Both the position numbers and the translations under genes were made by a program. This document shows positions 9,289 through 17,136 of a DNA stretch of 64,000 nt, in pieces. The DNA lies in NCBI GenBank assembly GCA_947488765.1, contig CANLAE010000004.1, positions 62,001 to 126,000 of the forward strand, in the 5' to 3' direction. Source of the stretch: Chitinophagaceae bacterium (GTDB taxonomy: Bacteria; Bacteroidota; Bacteroidia; Chitinophagales; Chitinophagaceae). Numbering within the stretch: position 1 is the stretch's first letter; the number at the start of each line of letters is the position of its first letter. A model generated the notes under the pieces. It saw only the letters and a program-made list of their open reading frames with translations, made no database searches and had not been told where the DNA came from.

Positions 9289-9353
9289 GTGAAAATTGAT
9301 GATATGCGTTTTGAACAATAAAATTAGAAACAGAAGATTAAGCAGATTGTAGC

Positions 9354-9361
9354 TAATTTTG
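9354..9361 (+). promoter_or_regulatory. Candidate -7 promoter element for the YkgJ-type gene
   Basis: TAATTTTG matches TAnnTTTG exactly and ends 17 bases before the ATG at 9379. No convincing TTG lies at -33. Confidence 0.4.
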
Positions 9362-9378
9362 GTGCAAAGTAAAAGTAA

Positions 9379-9858
9379 ATGTCAGAAGTGAACTTAGATA
9401 ATTGGCAAAAAAAAAGTGAGGAACATCAAAAATTGTATAAAAACTTTTTGCAACGTGCCGACAAGAATAAAGTGTTGAAGCAATTACCAGACATACATGA
9501 AGAAGCCTTTGACAAGATTGATTGTTTGGAATGTGCTGCCTGTTGTAAAAATTATTCACCAAGATTTAAAACACCTGATATCAAGCGAATCAGTAAATAC
9601 TTAAAAATGAAAGAAAGTATTTTTATTGAATCGTATTTAAGATTAGACAGCGATGGTGATTATGTCGTAAGGTCGAAGCCTTGTCCTTTTTTGGGAAGTG
9701 ACAATTTTTGCAGTATTTACGATCAACGACCTAGTGATTGTCACCGTTTCCCTTATACAGATGAAGATGTCTTACTAAAAAGACCACTGATTACTTTAAA
9801 AAATGCTACTTTTTGTCCTGCTGTTTATTTTGTTTTGGAGAGGTTAATCAAGCAGTAA
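9379..9858 (+). CDS. YkgJ family cysteine cluster protein
   Basis: The 159-residue protein carries CLECAACC near residue 53 and later CPFLGSDNFCSIYDQRPSDCHRFPY. This is the cysteine pattern of the YkgJ family (putative zinc- or iron-chelating domain, related to flagellin lysine-N-methylase). The cysteines probably bind a metal or cluster; the reaction, if any, is unknown. There is no signal peptide, so it should be cytoplasmic. Its 3' end lies only seven bases from the convergent queA stop, with no terminator hairpin between them. Confidence 0.88.
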   Translation: MSEVNLDNWQKKSEEHQKLYKNFLQRADKNKVLKQLPDIHEEAFDKIDCLECAACCKNYSPRFKTPDIKRISKYLKMKESIFIESYLRLDSDGDYVVRSKPCPFLGSDNFCSIYDQRPSDCHRFPYTDEDVLLKRPLITLKNATFCPAVYFVLERLIKQ

Positions 9859-9865
9859 GATCGTA

Positions 9866-11104
9866 TTAATTTTTCCACAACAAACTTCCATCACCATAGC
9901 TTAAAAATCTGAATTCATTGTTTAACGCAAAGTCATATATTTTTTTCCAGTCATTTCCAACAATAGCAGCTACCAACAGTAGCAAAGTTGATTGAGGCTG
10001 GTGAAAGTTGGTGATTAATCCCTTGGCCACTCTTAATACATAACTGGGAGCAATAATGATTTGTGTTTTGGTGACAATACGAAACATTTCATTTTCGTTC
10101 ATCCAAACTATTAATGCTTTCAATGCTATTGCAGTATCAATTGTTTGTGGCAATTCGTATGCATCCCATTGTTGAATAGAGATGGACTCAATTGAAATTT
10201 TTTCTTCTCCTTGGTTTTTTAAGTGCATCAATTTTACACCCATCCAATACAAACTCTCAATTGTTCTTAATGAAGTAGTTCCTACTGCAACAATAGTTTT
10301 AGTAGAGTAATTCATTAAATCTTGAATGGTTTCAATAGTTACATCAATATACTCTGCATGCATTTCATGCTCATCCATTTTCGATGCTTTTACAGGTTTA
10401 AAAGTGCCTGCACCAACATGTAAAGTGACGTATGAATTATGGATATTTTTTAAAGCAAATTTTTTAAAAATGGGATCTGTAAAATGTAAGCCAGCAGTAG
10501 GCGCTGCAACACTTCCATCGTGTTTGGCATATATGGTTTGATAGGTTGTTTTATCAGATTCTTCAGTACTTCTGTTCAAATAAGGAGGTAGTGGAATAAT
10601 ACCCGCATGATGCAATAATTCTGCAAAAGAAATAGATGCATTATTCCAATTGAATTCTATAATAAAATAATCGTTTTTCTTTTCTACAATTGAAGCATCT
10701 AATACAATTGATTCTTGATTTATTTCAATTGGTTTTGAGAGCTTTTCAGACTTCCATTTTTTAGCACCTCCCACTAAGCATTTCCAAAATACTTTGCTAT
10801 GTTGCAGCATTGCATTTGTAACATCTTTGTAGCGATCGTCGGGTTCTAAACAAAAAATTTCTATGGTGCTTCCCGTCTCTTTTGTGAATAAAATTCTTGC
10901 TTCTACAACCTTTGTGTTATTAAAAATGAGGAGTGTTTCAGACGTAAGTTGGTCATCAATATTTTTATAAGTATCAACCCCTATTTTACCATTTTTATAA
11001 ATCAATAATTTGCTTTGATCTCTTTCTGCCAAAGGATAGGCCGCAATTTTATTTTGTGGTAAATCGTAAGTAAAATCTATAATTTTTAATTCTTTTGGAT
11101 GCAT
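9866..11104 (-). CDS. queA: S-adenosylmethionine:tRNA ribosyltransferase-isomerase
   Basis: QueA moves the ribose moiety of SAM onto 7-aminomethyl-7-deazaguanine in tRNA, making epoxyqueuosine at the wobble position. The 412 residues are longer than E. coli QueA (about 356), as in many Bacteroidota. Recognisable blocks are FDYDLP-like FTYDLPQNKIAAYPLAERDQSKLL at the start, VEARI, APTAGLHFT near residue 205, TLHVGAGTFKPV, and the C-terminal LITNFHQPQSTLLLLV. The ATG at 11104 is preceded four bases upstream by TAATTTCG on the minus strand, one mismatch from the -7 consensus. Further upstream lies a pair of GTGGTAA repeats discussed separately. Confidence 0.96.
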   Translation of the reverse strand: MHPKELKIIDFTYDLPQNKIAAYPLAERDQSKLLIYKNGKIGVDTYKNIDDQLTSETLLIFNNTKVVEARILFTKETGSTIEIFCLEPDDRYKDVTNAMLQHSKVFWKCLVGGAKKWKSEKLSKPIEINQESIVLDASIVEKKNDYFIIEFNWNNASISFAELLHHAGIIPLPPYLNRSTEESDKTTYQTIYAKHDGSVAAPTAGLHFTDPIFKKFALKNIHNSYVTLHVGAGTFKPVKASKMDEHEMHAEYIDVTIETIQDLMNYSTKTIVAVGTTSLRTIESLYWMGVKLMHLKNQGEEKISIESISIQQWDAYELPQTIDTAIALKALIVWMNENEMFRIVTKTQIIIAPSYVLRVAKGLITNFHQPQSTLLLLVAAIVGNDWKKIYDFALNNEFRFLSYGDGSLLWKN

Positions 11105-11144
11105 GGAGCGAAATTAATTTTGATTATTGATTTAAAGGCTTTTA

Positions 11145-11164
11145 TTCTTACCACTTTTTACCAC
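11145..11164 (-). promoter_or_regulatory. Paired GTGGTAA direct repeats upstream of queA
   Basis: Read on the minus strand, GTGGTAAAAA is followed immediately by GTGGTAAGAA, so GTGG recurs at exactly 10 bases. This is the spacing of MraZ operators. The pair lies about 40 bases upstream of queA and about 350 bases from mraZ. MraZ binding here is an inference. Confidence 0.45.
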
Positions 11165-11291
11165 AACTATTGTTTTATACCCCAAAAATTCAAGTATGCT
11201 ACTCTTTTGTCAGAGAACTACTCGTAATTTTCTATAGATTATTCTTTCAATAAGATGGAATTTCATCTATTTTCTCTTTACGTTTAAACTT

Positions 11292-11300
11292 TTTTCCACA
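11292..11300 (+). promoter_or_regulatory. DnaA-box-like sequence
   Basis: TTTTCCACA differs from the DnaA box TTATCCACA at one position. It is part of a cluster of four such sequences within about 180 bases. Confidence 0.35.
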
Positions 11301-11373
11301 ATAATATTTGAAAAATTGACTTAGTTTTCCCACTTTCTGTTTTTGATATAAACTATTTAGCGCTTTCCACCCT

Positions 11374-11392
11374 TTTTCCACAGTAATCCACA
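11374..11392 (+). promoter_or_regulatory. Two adjacent DnaA-box-like sequences
   Basis: TTTTCCACA (11374-11382) and TAATCCACA (11384-11392) lie one base apart on the same strand, each one mismatch from TTATCCACA. A further TTTCCAC at 11364-11370 extends the series. Confidence 0.4.
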
Positions 11393-11464
11393 TTTAGTTA
11401 ACAGCCTAAAATGCAAAAATTACAAAATAGTCAGTGGTAGCAAGCCTTTGAGCTAGTTTTTATT

Positions 11465-11473
11465 TGTGGATAA
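11465..11473 (-). promoter_or_regulatory. Perfect DnaA box
   Basis: TGTGGATAA is the exact reverse complement of the DnaA box TTATCCACA. It lies between the one-mismatch boxes and the MraZ operator. A lone nine-base match can occur by chance; its company with three near-matches is what makes it notable. Confidence 0.5.
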
Positions 11474-11500
11474 ATACAAAGCTTTTCTTGATTGTCAAGA

Positions 11501-11530
11501 GTGGGAAAAAGTGTTATTTTGTGGTAATAA
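11501..11530 (+). promoter_or_regulatory. MraZ box: three GTG repeats at exact 10-bp spacing
   Basis: GTGGGAAAAA, GTGTTATTTT and GTGGTAATAA follow one another without gaps. In other bacteria MraZ represses its own operon by binding direct repeats of this kind (TGGGN in E. coli, AAAGTGK in Mycoplasma) with the same periodicity. The position directly before the mraZ coding region supports autoregulation of the dcw cluster. Confidence 0.75.
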
Positions 11531-12015
11531 ATGTATATTTTATCACGAACTACAATTCCATACCAAATCTTTTAGGCGAATATGAAGCTACCATTGACTC
11601 TAAGGGTCGTTTTTTGGTTCCAGGTGGACTCAAAAAACAAATACCCGAAGGTGAAAACAGAATGGTAATCAGCCGCGGTTTTGAAAAATGTTTAACGGTT
11701 TACCCATTATCAAGTTGGCAGCCAATAGTTCAACGTATTCGTAAACTAAATGATTTTGATCCGAAAGTAAGGGAATTTAAGCGATTGTTTTTGGGTGGTG
11801 CAACAGAAGTTGAAATGGATAGTGCCGGAAGATTATTGCTTCCTCCACAATTAAAAGAATTTGCGGGTTTAAGTAAGGATATCGTTTTGGCGGCCGACTT
11901 AGATAAAATCAATATCTGGGATGCCACTAAATACAAACAGTTCTTTGAAGATTTTTCACCTGAAGCATTTAGCACATTGGCTGCTGATGTAATGGCGGAT
12001 AAAGGGAATGATTAG
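11521..12015 (+). CDS. mraZ: Transcriptional regulator MraZ
   Basis: MraZ is a ring-forming AbrB-like DNA-binding protein that controls the dcw cluster. Two SpoVT/AbrB-like halves are visible: LGEYEATIDSKGRFLVPGGLKK, then EMDSAGRLLLPPQLKEFAGL, each with the DxxGR core. The start is unclear. The only ordinary start codons in frame before the domain are TTG at 11464 and GTG at 11521, and the GTG lies inside the third repeat of the MraZ box. An ATA at 11560 would give a protein of 151 residues beginning at the conserved NLLGEY, the usual family start. I use the GTG and flag the ambiguity. It is the first gene of the dcw cluster, 26 bases before rsmH. Confidence 0.9.
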   Translation: MVINVYFITNYNSIPNLLGEYEATIDSKGRFLVPGGLKKQIPEGENRMVISRGFEKCLTVYPLSSWQPIVQRIRKLNDFDPKVREFKRLFLGGATEVEMDSAGRLLLPPQLKEFAGLSKDIVLAADLDKINIWDATKYKQFFEDFSPEAFSTLAADVMADKGND

Positions 12016-12041
12016 TAACAATCAAAATTTAAGGTGCTGTG

Positions 12042-12977
12042 ATGAATGAAAAAAAGTCAGATGTTACTAGTTCAAATTCAAATTATCATGTTCCGGTACT
12101 TTACCATGAAGTATTGGAAGGATTGGCAATAAAGCCTAATGGAATTTATGTGGATTGCACGTTTGGAGGTGGAGGGCATAGCAAAGGCATTTTAGCTCAG
12201 TTGGTAGCAAATGGAAAATTATTTGCTTTTGATCAAGATGCAGATGCCAAGCAAAATATTCCTACAGACGAACGCATCACATTTGTTCCTCAAAACTTCA
12301 GATACATTCAACGCTTTTTGAGATTGTATTATGTAGATAAAGTAGATGGAGTATTGGCAGATCTTGGTGTAAGTTCTCATCAATTTGATGAAGGCACAAG
12401 AGGATTCTCAATCAGATTTGATGGTCCTTTTGACATGAGAATGGATACAAGGCAAGAGCTTACCGCTGCAACTATTATTGAACAATATTCTGAGCAACAA
12501 TTGCATAAAATGTTTGAACAATATGGCGAAGTGAGTAATTCTAAAACCTTGGCAAAGCATATTGTTCAGCATCGTAGTCATCAATCTGTTCAAACAATTG
12601 CTCAGTTTAAATCAATGATTAGTGCTGTAGTTAAAGGCAATCCAAACAAATATTTGGCACAAGTATTTCAAGCATTAAGAATAGAAGTAAATGATGAAAT
12701 GGGTGCATTGAAAGAAATGTTGTTGCAACTAACCTCACTACTTAAACAAGGTGGACGAGTTGCAATTATTACATTTCATTCACTTGAAGACAGAATGGTT
12801 AAGAACTTTTTTAGAAATGGATCATTTGAAGAGGAACTCGAAAATCCATTTGAAACAATTGTAAAACAAAAAGACTGGAAGTTGATTACTAAAAAACCAA
12901 TTACTGCAACAGAAGAAGAATTGAAAAAAAATCCTCGCAGCAGAAGTGCGAAGCTGAGGGTTGCCGAAAGGTGTTAA
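12042..12977 (+). CDS. rsmH: 16S rRNA (cytosine(1402)-N(4))-methyltransferase
   Basis: RsmH (MraW) methylates N4 of C1402 in the decoding centre of 16S rRNA using SAM. The N-terminal part reads YHVPVLYHEVLEGL, then the SAM-binding DCTFGGGGHSKGIL near residue 40, and LADLGVSSHQFD near residue 108. The C-terminal part has GGRVAIITFHSLEDRMVK and ends with RSAKLRVAER, all family hallmarks. Length (311 residues) is normal. ATG at 12042 is preferred over the overlapping GTG at 12039; an AAGG sequence six bases upstream could act as a weak ribosome-binding site. It is the second dcw gene. Confidence 0.97.
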   Translation: MNEKKSDVTSSNSNYHVPVLYHEVLEGLAIKPNGIYVDCTFGGGGHSKGILAQLVANGKLFAFDQDADAKQNIPTDERITFVPQNFRYIQRFLRLYYVDKVDGVLADLGVSSHQFDEGTRGFSIRFDGPFDMRMDTRQELTAATIIEQYSEQQLHKMFEQYGEVSNSKTLAKHIVQHRSHQSVQTIAQFKSMISAVVKGNPNKYLAQVFQALRIEVNDEMGALKEMLLQLTSLLKQGGRVAIITFHSLEDRMVKNFFRNGSFEEELENPFETIVKQKDWKLITKKPITATEEELKKNPRSRSAKLRVAERC

Positions 12978-13024
12978 AAATAGGATTTGATTGTAAAGAA
13001 AATATAAACGGGAATTAAAAAATT

Positions 13025-13399
13025 ATGGAAGTCACATCATCTAATACTACTCCAACTAACGAAAAAAAAGGTTCTTTTTTTTCAATGAAAATTTTTGGTG
13101 GTTTATTGAATGCACAATGGCTGACAGGTAATCTGAATTTTGTTTTATTTCTAAGTTTTTTGGCAATTATTTATATAGCCAATGGGCATATGTCGGATAA
13201 AACAATTAGAAATATTAATAAAACAAAGCAAGAATTAAAACAATTACAATTTGAATACAAAACATTAAAAAGTGAAGTGATGTTTAGAAGTGAAGAGGCG
13301 CAAGTGCTTCAAGCTTCAGCACCGTTGGGCTTGAAGGTGAGCAGTGAAATTCCACAGAGATTGCAACTACAAGTTTTACCAAATTCAAAAGGTGAATAA
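13025..13399 (+). CDS. ftsL: FtsL-like division protein
   Basis: This is a 124-residue bitopic membrane protein in the place FtsL always takes, between rsmH and the PBP gene. It has a cytoplasmic N-terminus of about 38 residues, one membrane helix (LNFVLFLSFLAIIYIANGH), and a coiled-coil-like segment (RNINKTKQELKQLQFEYKTLKSEVMFRSEEAQVLQ). In other bacteria FtsL works with FtsB and FtsQ to activate FtsWI at the septum. Sequence similarity to proteobacterial FtsL is low, so position and topology carry the call; it matches the Bacteroidota FtsL-like family as I know it. Confidence 0.85.
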   Translation: MEVTSSNTTPTNEKKGSFFSMKIFGGLLNAQWLTGNLNFVLFLSFLAIIYIANGHMSDKTIRNINKTKQELKQLQFEYKTLKSEVMFRSEEAQVLQASAPLGLKVSSEIPQRLQLQVLPNSKGE

Positions 13400-13454
13400 T
13401 AATTGGTTGAGTGTAGAAAAAAAGAAATAGTACAAGTAAATATTTTTTAAATAA

Positions 13455-15569
13455 ATGGAAGTAAAAAAAGACATATTATGGCGGGTTTACTTGAGCTTTA
13501 TTGCGATAGTAATCATGTGTATCGTTGTCTTTGGCAAAGCATTTTATATTCAACAAGTGCAAGGAAATCACTGGAGGAGTATGAGTGATAGCTTGCATCA
13601 AAAGATTGAAGAAGTTCAAGCTGAACGAGGTACTATTTATAGTGAAGATGGTCAAATGCTAAGTACCAGCATTCCACAATTTGATGTTTATATTGATTTT
13701 GGTGCAGATGGTTTGCAGGAACAAAATGGAAAACGGTTTAGAGATAATATAGATTCTTTGAGTGACTGTTTGAGTATTTTATTCAAGGATAAATCTAGTA
13801 ATGAGTACAAGCAAATTTTACAACAAGGATTTAATGAAGGGGACAGACATTTTGAATTCAAAAAAAATATTTCTTTCAGAACGTATCAGCAGTTGAAAAG
13901 TTTCCCATTGATAAGATTGGGTAAAAATAAGAGTGGATTTATTATGGATGATAAAACAACAAGATTGAATCCGTATAAATTATTGGCTTATAGAACAATT
14001 GGTTTGGATAGAGACAATGCACAAAAAATTGGTTTGGAGCAAACTTATGACAGTTTGCTGAAAGGCAGAAGTGGCCGACGTTTGGTACGATATATTGCCG
14101 GTGGAGCAAGTATTCCAATTGAAGATTATGAAATTGAACCCGAGACTGGAAAAGATATTGTAACCACATTAGATGTATTTATACAAGAAGTAACTGAGAA
14201 TGCTTTGATGAAAATGATGGTGTCCAATGAAGCTACAAATGGTTGTGCTATTGTAATGGAAACAAAGAGCGGAAAAATAAAAGCAATTGCAAATCTTGGC
14301 AGAACTGAAAGTGGAAATTATACAGAGAATTTTAATTATGCTATCAATCCATCTGAGCCTGGTTCAACATTTAAGTTGGTTACAATGATTTCATTATTAG
14401 AGGATAAAAAAATTAATTTAAATTCTATTGTGAATTTGCAAGGTGGCAAATGGGATATTAATGGCAAAACGGTTTTTGATAGTGAACAACATGGCAGAAA
14501 TGAGGTAACTGTAAAACAAGCTTTTGAGTTGAGTAGCAATGTTGGTATGGCTAAAATGGCCTATGCAAATTATAATTCAAATCCTTCTCTATTTATTAAT
14601 CATTTACATAGTCTTCGTATGGATACATTAACTGGGATAGATATTACAGGAGAACGTAAGCCTGTAATACACATGCCAGGATCAAAACTGTGGAGTGCAA
14701 TTTCAATTCCATGGATGTCATTTGGTTACGGGATTGCCGTTTCTCCATTACAAACTTTGGTATTATATAACGCAGTGGCAAACAATGGGAAAATGATGAA
14801 GCCTTATTTATTAAATGCTGTGAAAGATGAAGGAGCTGTCATTAAAGAATTTACACCAACTGTAATCAATGAAAAAATTTGCAGTGATAATACCTTACAA
14901 CAATTAAAAGTTTGTTTGGAGGGTGTATGTACTGATGGAACTGCAAAATATTTATTTAAAAATTCACAATATAAAGTGGCTGGAAAAACTGGCACAGCAA
15001 AGGTTTCAGACGGTAACAGTTCTTATGAAGATAAAATTTATCAGAGTTCATTCGCAGGTTTTTTCCCGGCAGATAACCCACAATACACTATTGTAGTTGT
15101 GATAAAAAATAAAGCACATGCAACTAAAGTTTACGGAGCAGAAGTTGCAGGTCCTGTATTCAAAGAAATCAGCGATCGTTTATATATCTCATTTGTAAAA
15201 AAGGCTGATAATCAACTGAAACAAATTCAAAAAGACAGTAGCGTTATAAGTTATGCAGGTAATAAAAATGATGTAGAACAAGTAACAGGAAAGCTCAATA
15301 TTAATTTGGGAAACATTGATGCAAGAGGGGATGAGTTAATTGATGTAGCAGCAAATGGTTCAACAATCAAAGCCAATAAAAGAGTAGTTGCAGTTCCATC
15401 AACTATGCCACAATTAAAAGGCATGGGATTGAAAGACGCAATTAATACTTGTGAAAATTTAGGACTAAAAGTTACAGTGAAGGGAAAAGGAAAAGTTAGT
15501 AATCAGTCAATTAATGTAGGACAATATATATCAAAGGGACAAGTGATAAATATTGAACTGAATCCATAA
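13455..15569 (+). CDS. ftsI: Septal class B penicillin-binding protein with PASTA domain
   Basis: This transpeptidase crosslinks septal peptidoglycan and pairs with the FtsW polymerase encoded downstream. Near residue 14 there is one membrane helix (YLSFIAIVIMCIVVFGKAFYI), then the dimerisation region with RGTIYSEDGQMLS. The transpeptidase domain follows: STFK with Ser304 as nucleophile, SSN at 360-362 and KTG at 511-513. A single PASTA domain closes the protein (about residues 645-704: PQLKGMGLKDAINTCENLGLKV). The PASTA tail makes it 704 residues rather than about 590 as in E. coli FtsI, which is common in Bacteroidota. All catalytic motifs are intact. Confidence 0.96.
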   Translation: MEVKKDILWRVYLSFIAIVIMCIVVFGKAFYIQQVQGNHWRSMSDSLHQKIEEVQAERGTIYSEDGQMLSTSIPQFDVYIDFGADGLQEQNGKRFRDNIDSLSDCLSILFKDKSSNEYKQILQQGFNEGDRHFEFKKNISFRTYQQLKSFPLIRLGKNKSGFIMDDKTTRLNPYKLLAYRTIGLDRDNAQKIGLEQTYDSLLKGRSGRRLVRYIAGGASIPIEDYEIEPETGKDIVTTLDVFIQEVTENALMKMMVSNEATNGCAIVMETKSGKIKAIANLGRTESGNYTENFNYAINPSEPGSTFKLVTMISLLEDKKINLNSIVNLQGGKWDINGKTVFDSEQHGRNEVTVKQAFELSSNVGMAKMAYANYNSNPSLFINHLHSLRMDTLTGIDITGERKPVIHMPGSKLWSAISIPWMSFGYGIAVSPLQTLVLYNAVANNGKMMKPYLLNAVKDEGAVIKEFTPTVINEKICSDNTLQQLKVCLEGVCTDGTAKYLFKNSQYKVAGKTGTAKVSDGNSSYEDKIYQSSFAGFFPADNPQYTIVVVIKNKAHATKVYGAEVAGPVFKEISDRLYISFVKKADNQLKQIQKDSSVISYAGNKNDVEQVTGKLNINLGNIDARGDELIDVAANGSTIKANKRVVAVPSTMPQLKGMGLKDAINTCENLGLKVTVKGKGKVSNQSINVGQYISKGQVINIELNP

Positions 15570-15626
15570 ACATAAAGGCGATTATTGGGTTGGAATAATT
15601 AATGCAAATACAGAGATAAATAAATA

Positions 15627-17090
15627 ATGGCAGTACTTCAAGACATATTATACAAGGTTCAACTGAAAGAAGTATATGGCAATACTGCTGTTGAAGTGAA
15701 TGATATACAAATAGACTCTAGAAGTATTTCAAAAGGTTCTGTATTTGTTGCAATAACAGGTGAACAAGCTGATGGACATAATTTTATTGATAAGTCTATC
15801 GAATCAGGTGCTTCAGTTGTTGTGTGTGAAATAATGCCTTCCAATTTTTTCGAAAATGTTACTTACATATTGGTAGAAAATTCTCATGAAGCTGTTGCAT
15901 ACATGGCTCATAATTTTTACAATGAACCATCAACACATATAAAATTAATTGGTGTTACAGGTACTAATGGTAAAACAACCATCGCAACTTTATTGTTTAA
16001 ATTATTTTCTCAATTAGGTTATTCATGTGGTTTGATAAGTACTGTTCAAAATCAAATTGGTACAACCATCATTCCATCTACACATACTACACCCGATGCA
16101 ATTAGTTTAAATGCATTATTGCGTAAAATGGTAGATGCAGGCTGTGCTTATGTTTTTATGGAAGTGAGCAGTCATGCCATTCATCAACATCGTGTTACTG
16201 GTTTGCATTTTACGGGTGGCATATTCAGCAATATCACACATGATCATTTAGATTATCACAAAACCTTTGATGAATATATTAAAGTAAAGAAAAAATTCTT
16301 TGATGATTTGCCAGCTTCATCATTTGCAATTAGTAATGCAGATGATAAAAGAGGAACAGTAATGTTGCAAAATACACCTGCAAAAAAATATTATTACAGT
16401 TTAAAAACAGTAGCCGAATTCAAAGGGAAAATATTGGAAAACGGGCTCACTGGTTTGCAAATGCTGGTGAACGATAAAGAAGTTCATTTTAGATTGATTG
16501 GAGAATTCAATGCATACAATTTATTGGCTGTGTATGGTGCAGCAATTTGTTTAAATCAAAAAAAAGAAGAGGTACTTACTGCACTGAGTTTATTGAATGG
16601 TGCAGAAGGACGGTTTGATTATATCATCAGCGGTAATTTAATAATTGGCATTATTGATTATGCCCACACACCTGATGCGCTGGAGAATGTGTTAATTACA
16701 ATAAAAAAATTAAGAAAAGGTCACGAACAAATCATTACAGTAGTGGGCTGCGGTGGTGATAGAGATAAAACAAAAAGACCTGTAATGGGACAAACAGCTT
16801 GCGACTTAAGTGATAGAGTCATTTTTACAAGTGACAATCCAAGAACAGAAGATATGTACCAAATTTTAGCAGACATGGAAGCTGGATTAAGCAGTGCTGC
16901 TAAAAGAAAATTTATTTCTATTCCAGATCGTAGAGAAGCAATCAAAACTGCTGTGAGCTTGGCTAATAGTGAGGATATTATTTTAATAGCAGGAAAAGGA
17001 CATGAAAAATATCAAGACATTAATGGAATAAAATTTCCTTTCGATGATAAGGCAATTTTACTTGAAATGTTTAAAGAATTAGGTAAGTAA
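15627..17090 (+). CDS. murE: UDP-MurNAc-tripeptide synthetase (meso-diaminopimelate type)
   Basis: MurE adds the third amino acid to the peptidoglycan stem peptide in the cytoplasm, using ATP. The ATP-binding loop GVTGTNGKTTIATLL starts near residue 110, the substrate region reads STHTTPDAI, and the carbamylated-lysine region follows. The C-terminal domain contains TSDNPRTEDMYQI. DNPR is the motif that in MurE selects meso-diaminopimelate, so this organism should have DAP-type peptidoglycan. Length (487) is typical. It follows ftsI by 57 bases. The murF gene that often comes next is absent here and instead lies at the right edge of the window. Confidence 0.97.
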   Translation: MAVLQDILYKVQLKEVYGNTAVEVNDIQIDSRSISKGSVFVAITGEQADGHNFIDKSIESGASVVVCEIMPSNFFENVTYILVENSHEAVAYMAHNFYNEPSTHIKLIGVTGTNGKTTIATLLFKLFSQLGYSCGLISTVQNQIGTTIIPSTHTTPDAISLNALLRKMVDAGCAYVFMEVSSHAIHQHRVTGLHFTGGIFSNITHDHLDYHKTFDEYIKVKKKFFDDLPASSFAISNADDKRGTVMLQNTPAKKYYYSLKTVAEFKGKILENGLTGLQMLVNDKEVHFRLIGEFNAYNLLAVYGAAICLNQKKEEVLTALSLLNGAEGRFDYIISGNLIIGIIDYAHTPDALENVLITIKKLRKGHEQIITVVGCGGDRDKTKRPVMGQTACDLSDRVIFTSDNPRTEDMYQILADMEAGLSSAAKRKFISIPDRREAIKTAVSLANSEDIILIAGKGHEKYQDINGIKFPFDDKAILLEMFKELGK

Positions 17091-17136
17091 TTAGAATCAA
17101 TAAAATAGCTAGTGCTGTAAATTAATAAATCATAGT

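Larger units (their letters stand above)
11105..11520. other. queA-mraZ divergent intergenic region with repeated GTGG/CCAC motifs
   Basis: This AT-rich stretch holds no gene I can support. It contains a pair of GTGGTAA repeats on the minus strand (11145-11164), three near-perfect DnaA-box-like sequences (11292, 11374, 11384) and one perfect one (11465-11473, minus strand). The start of the MraZ box lies at its right end. It serves as the divergent promoter region of queA and mraZ and is a candidate replication origin. Confidence 0.6.
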
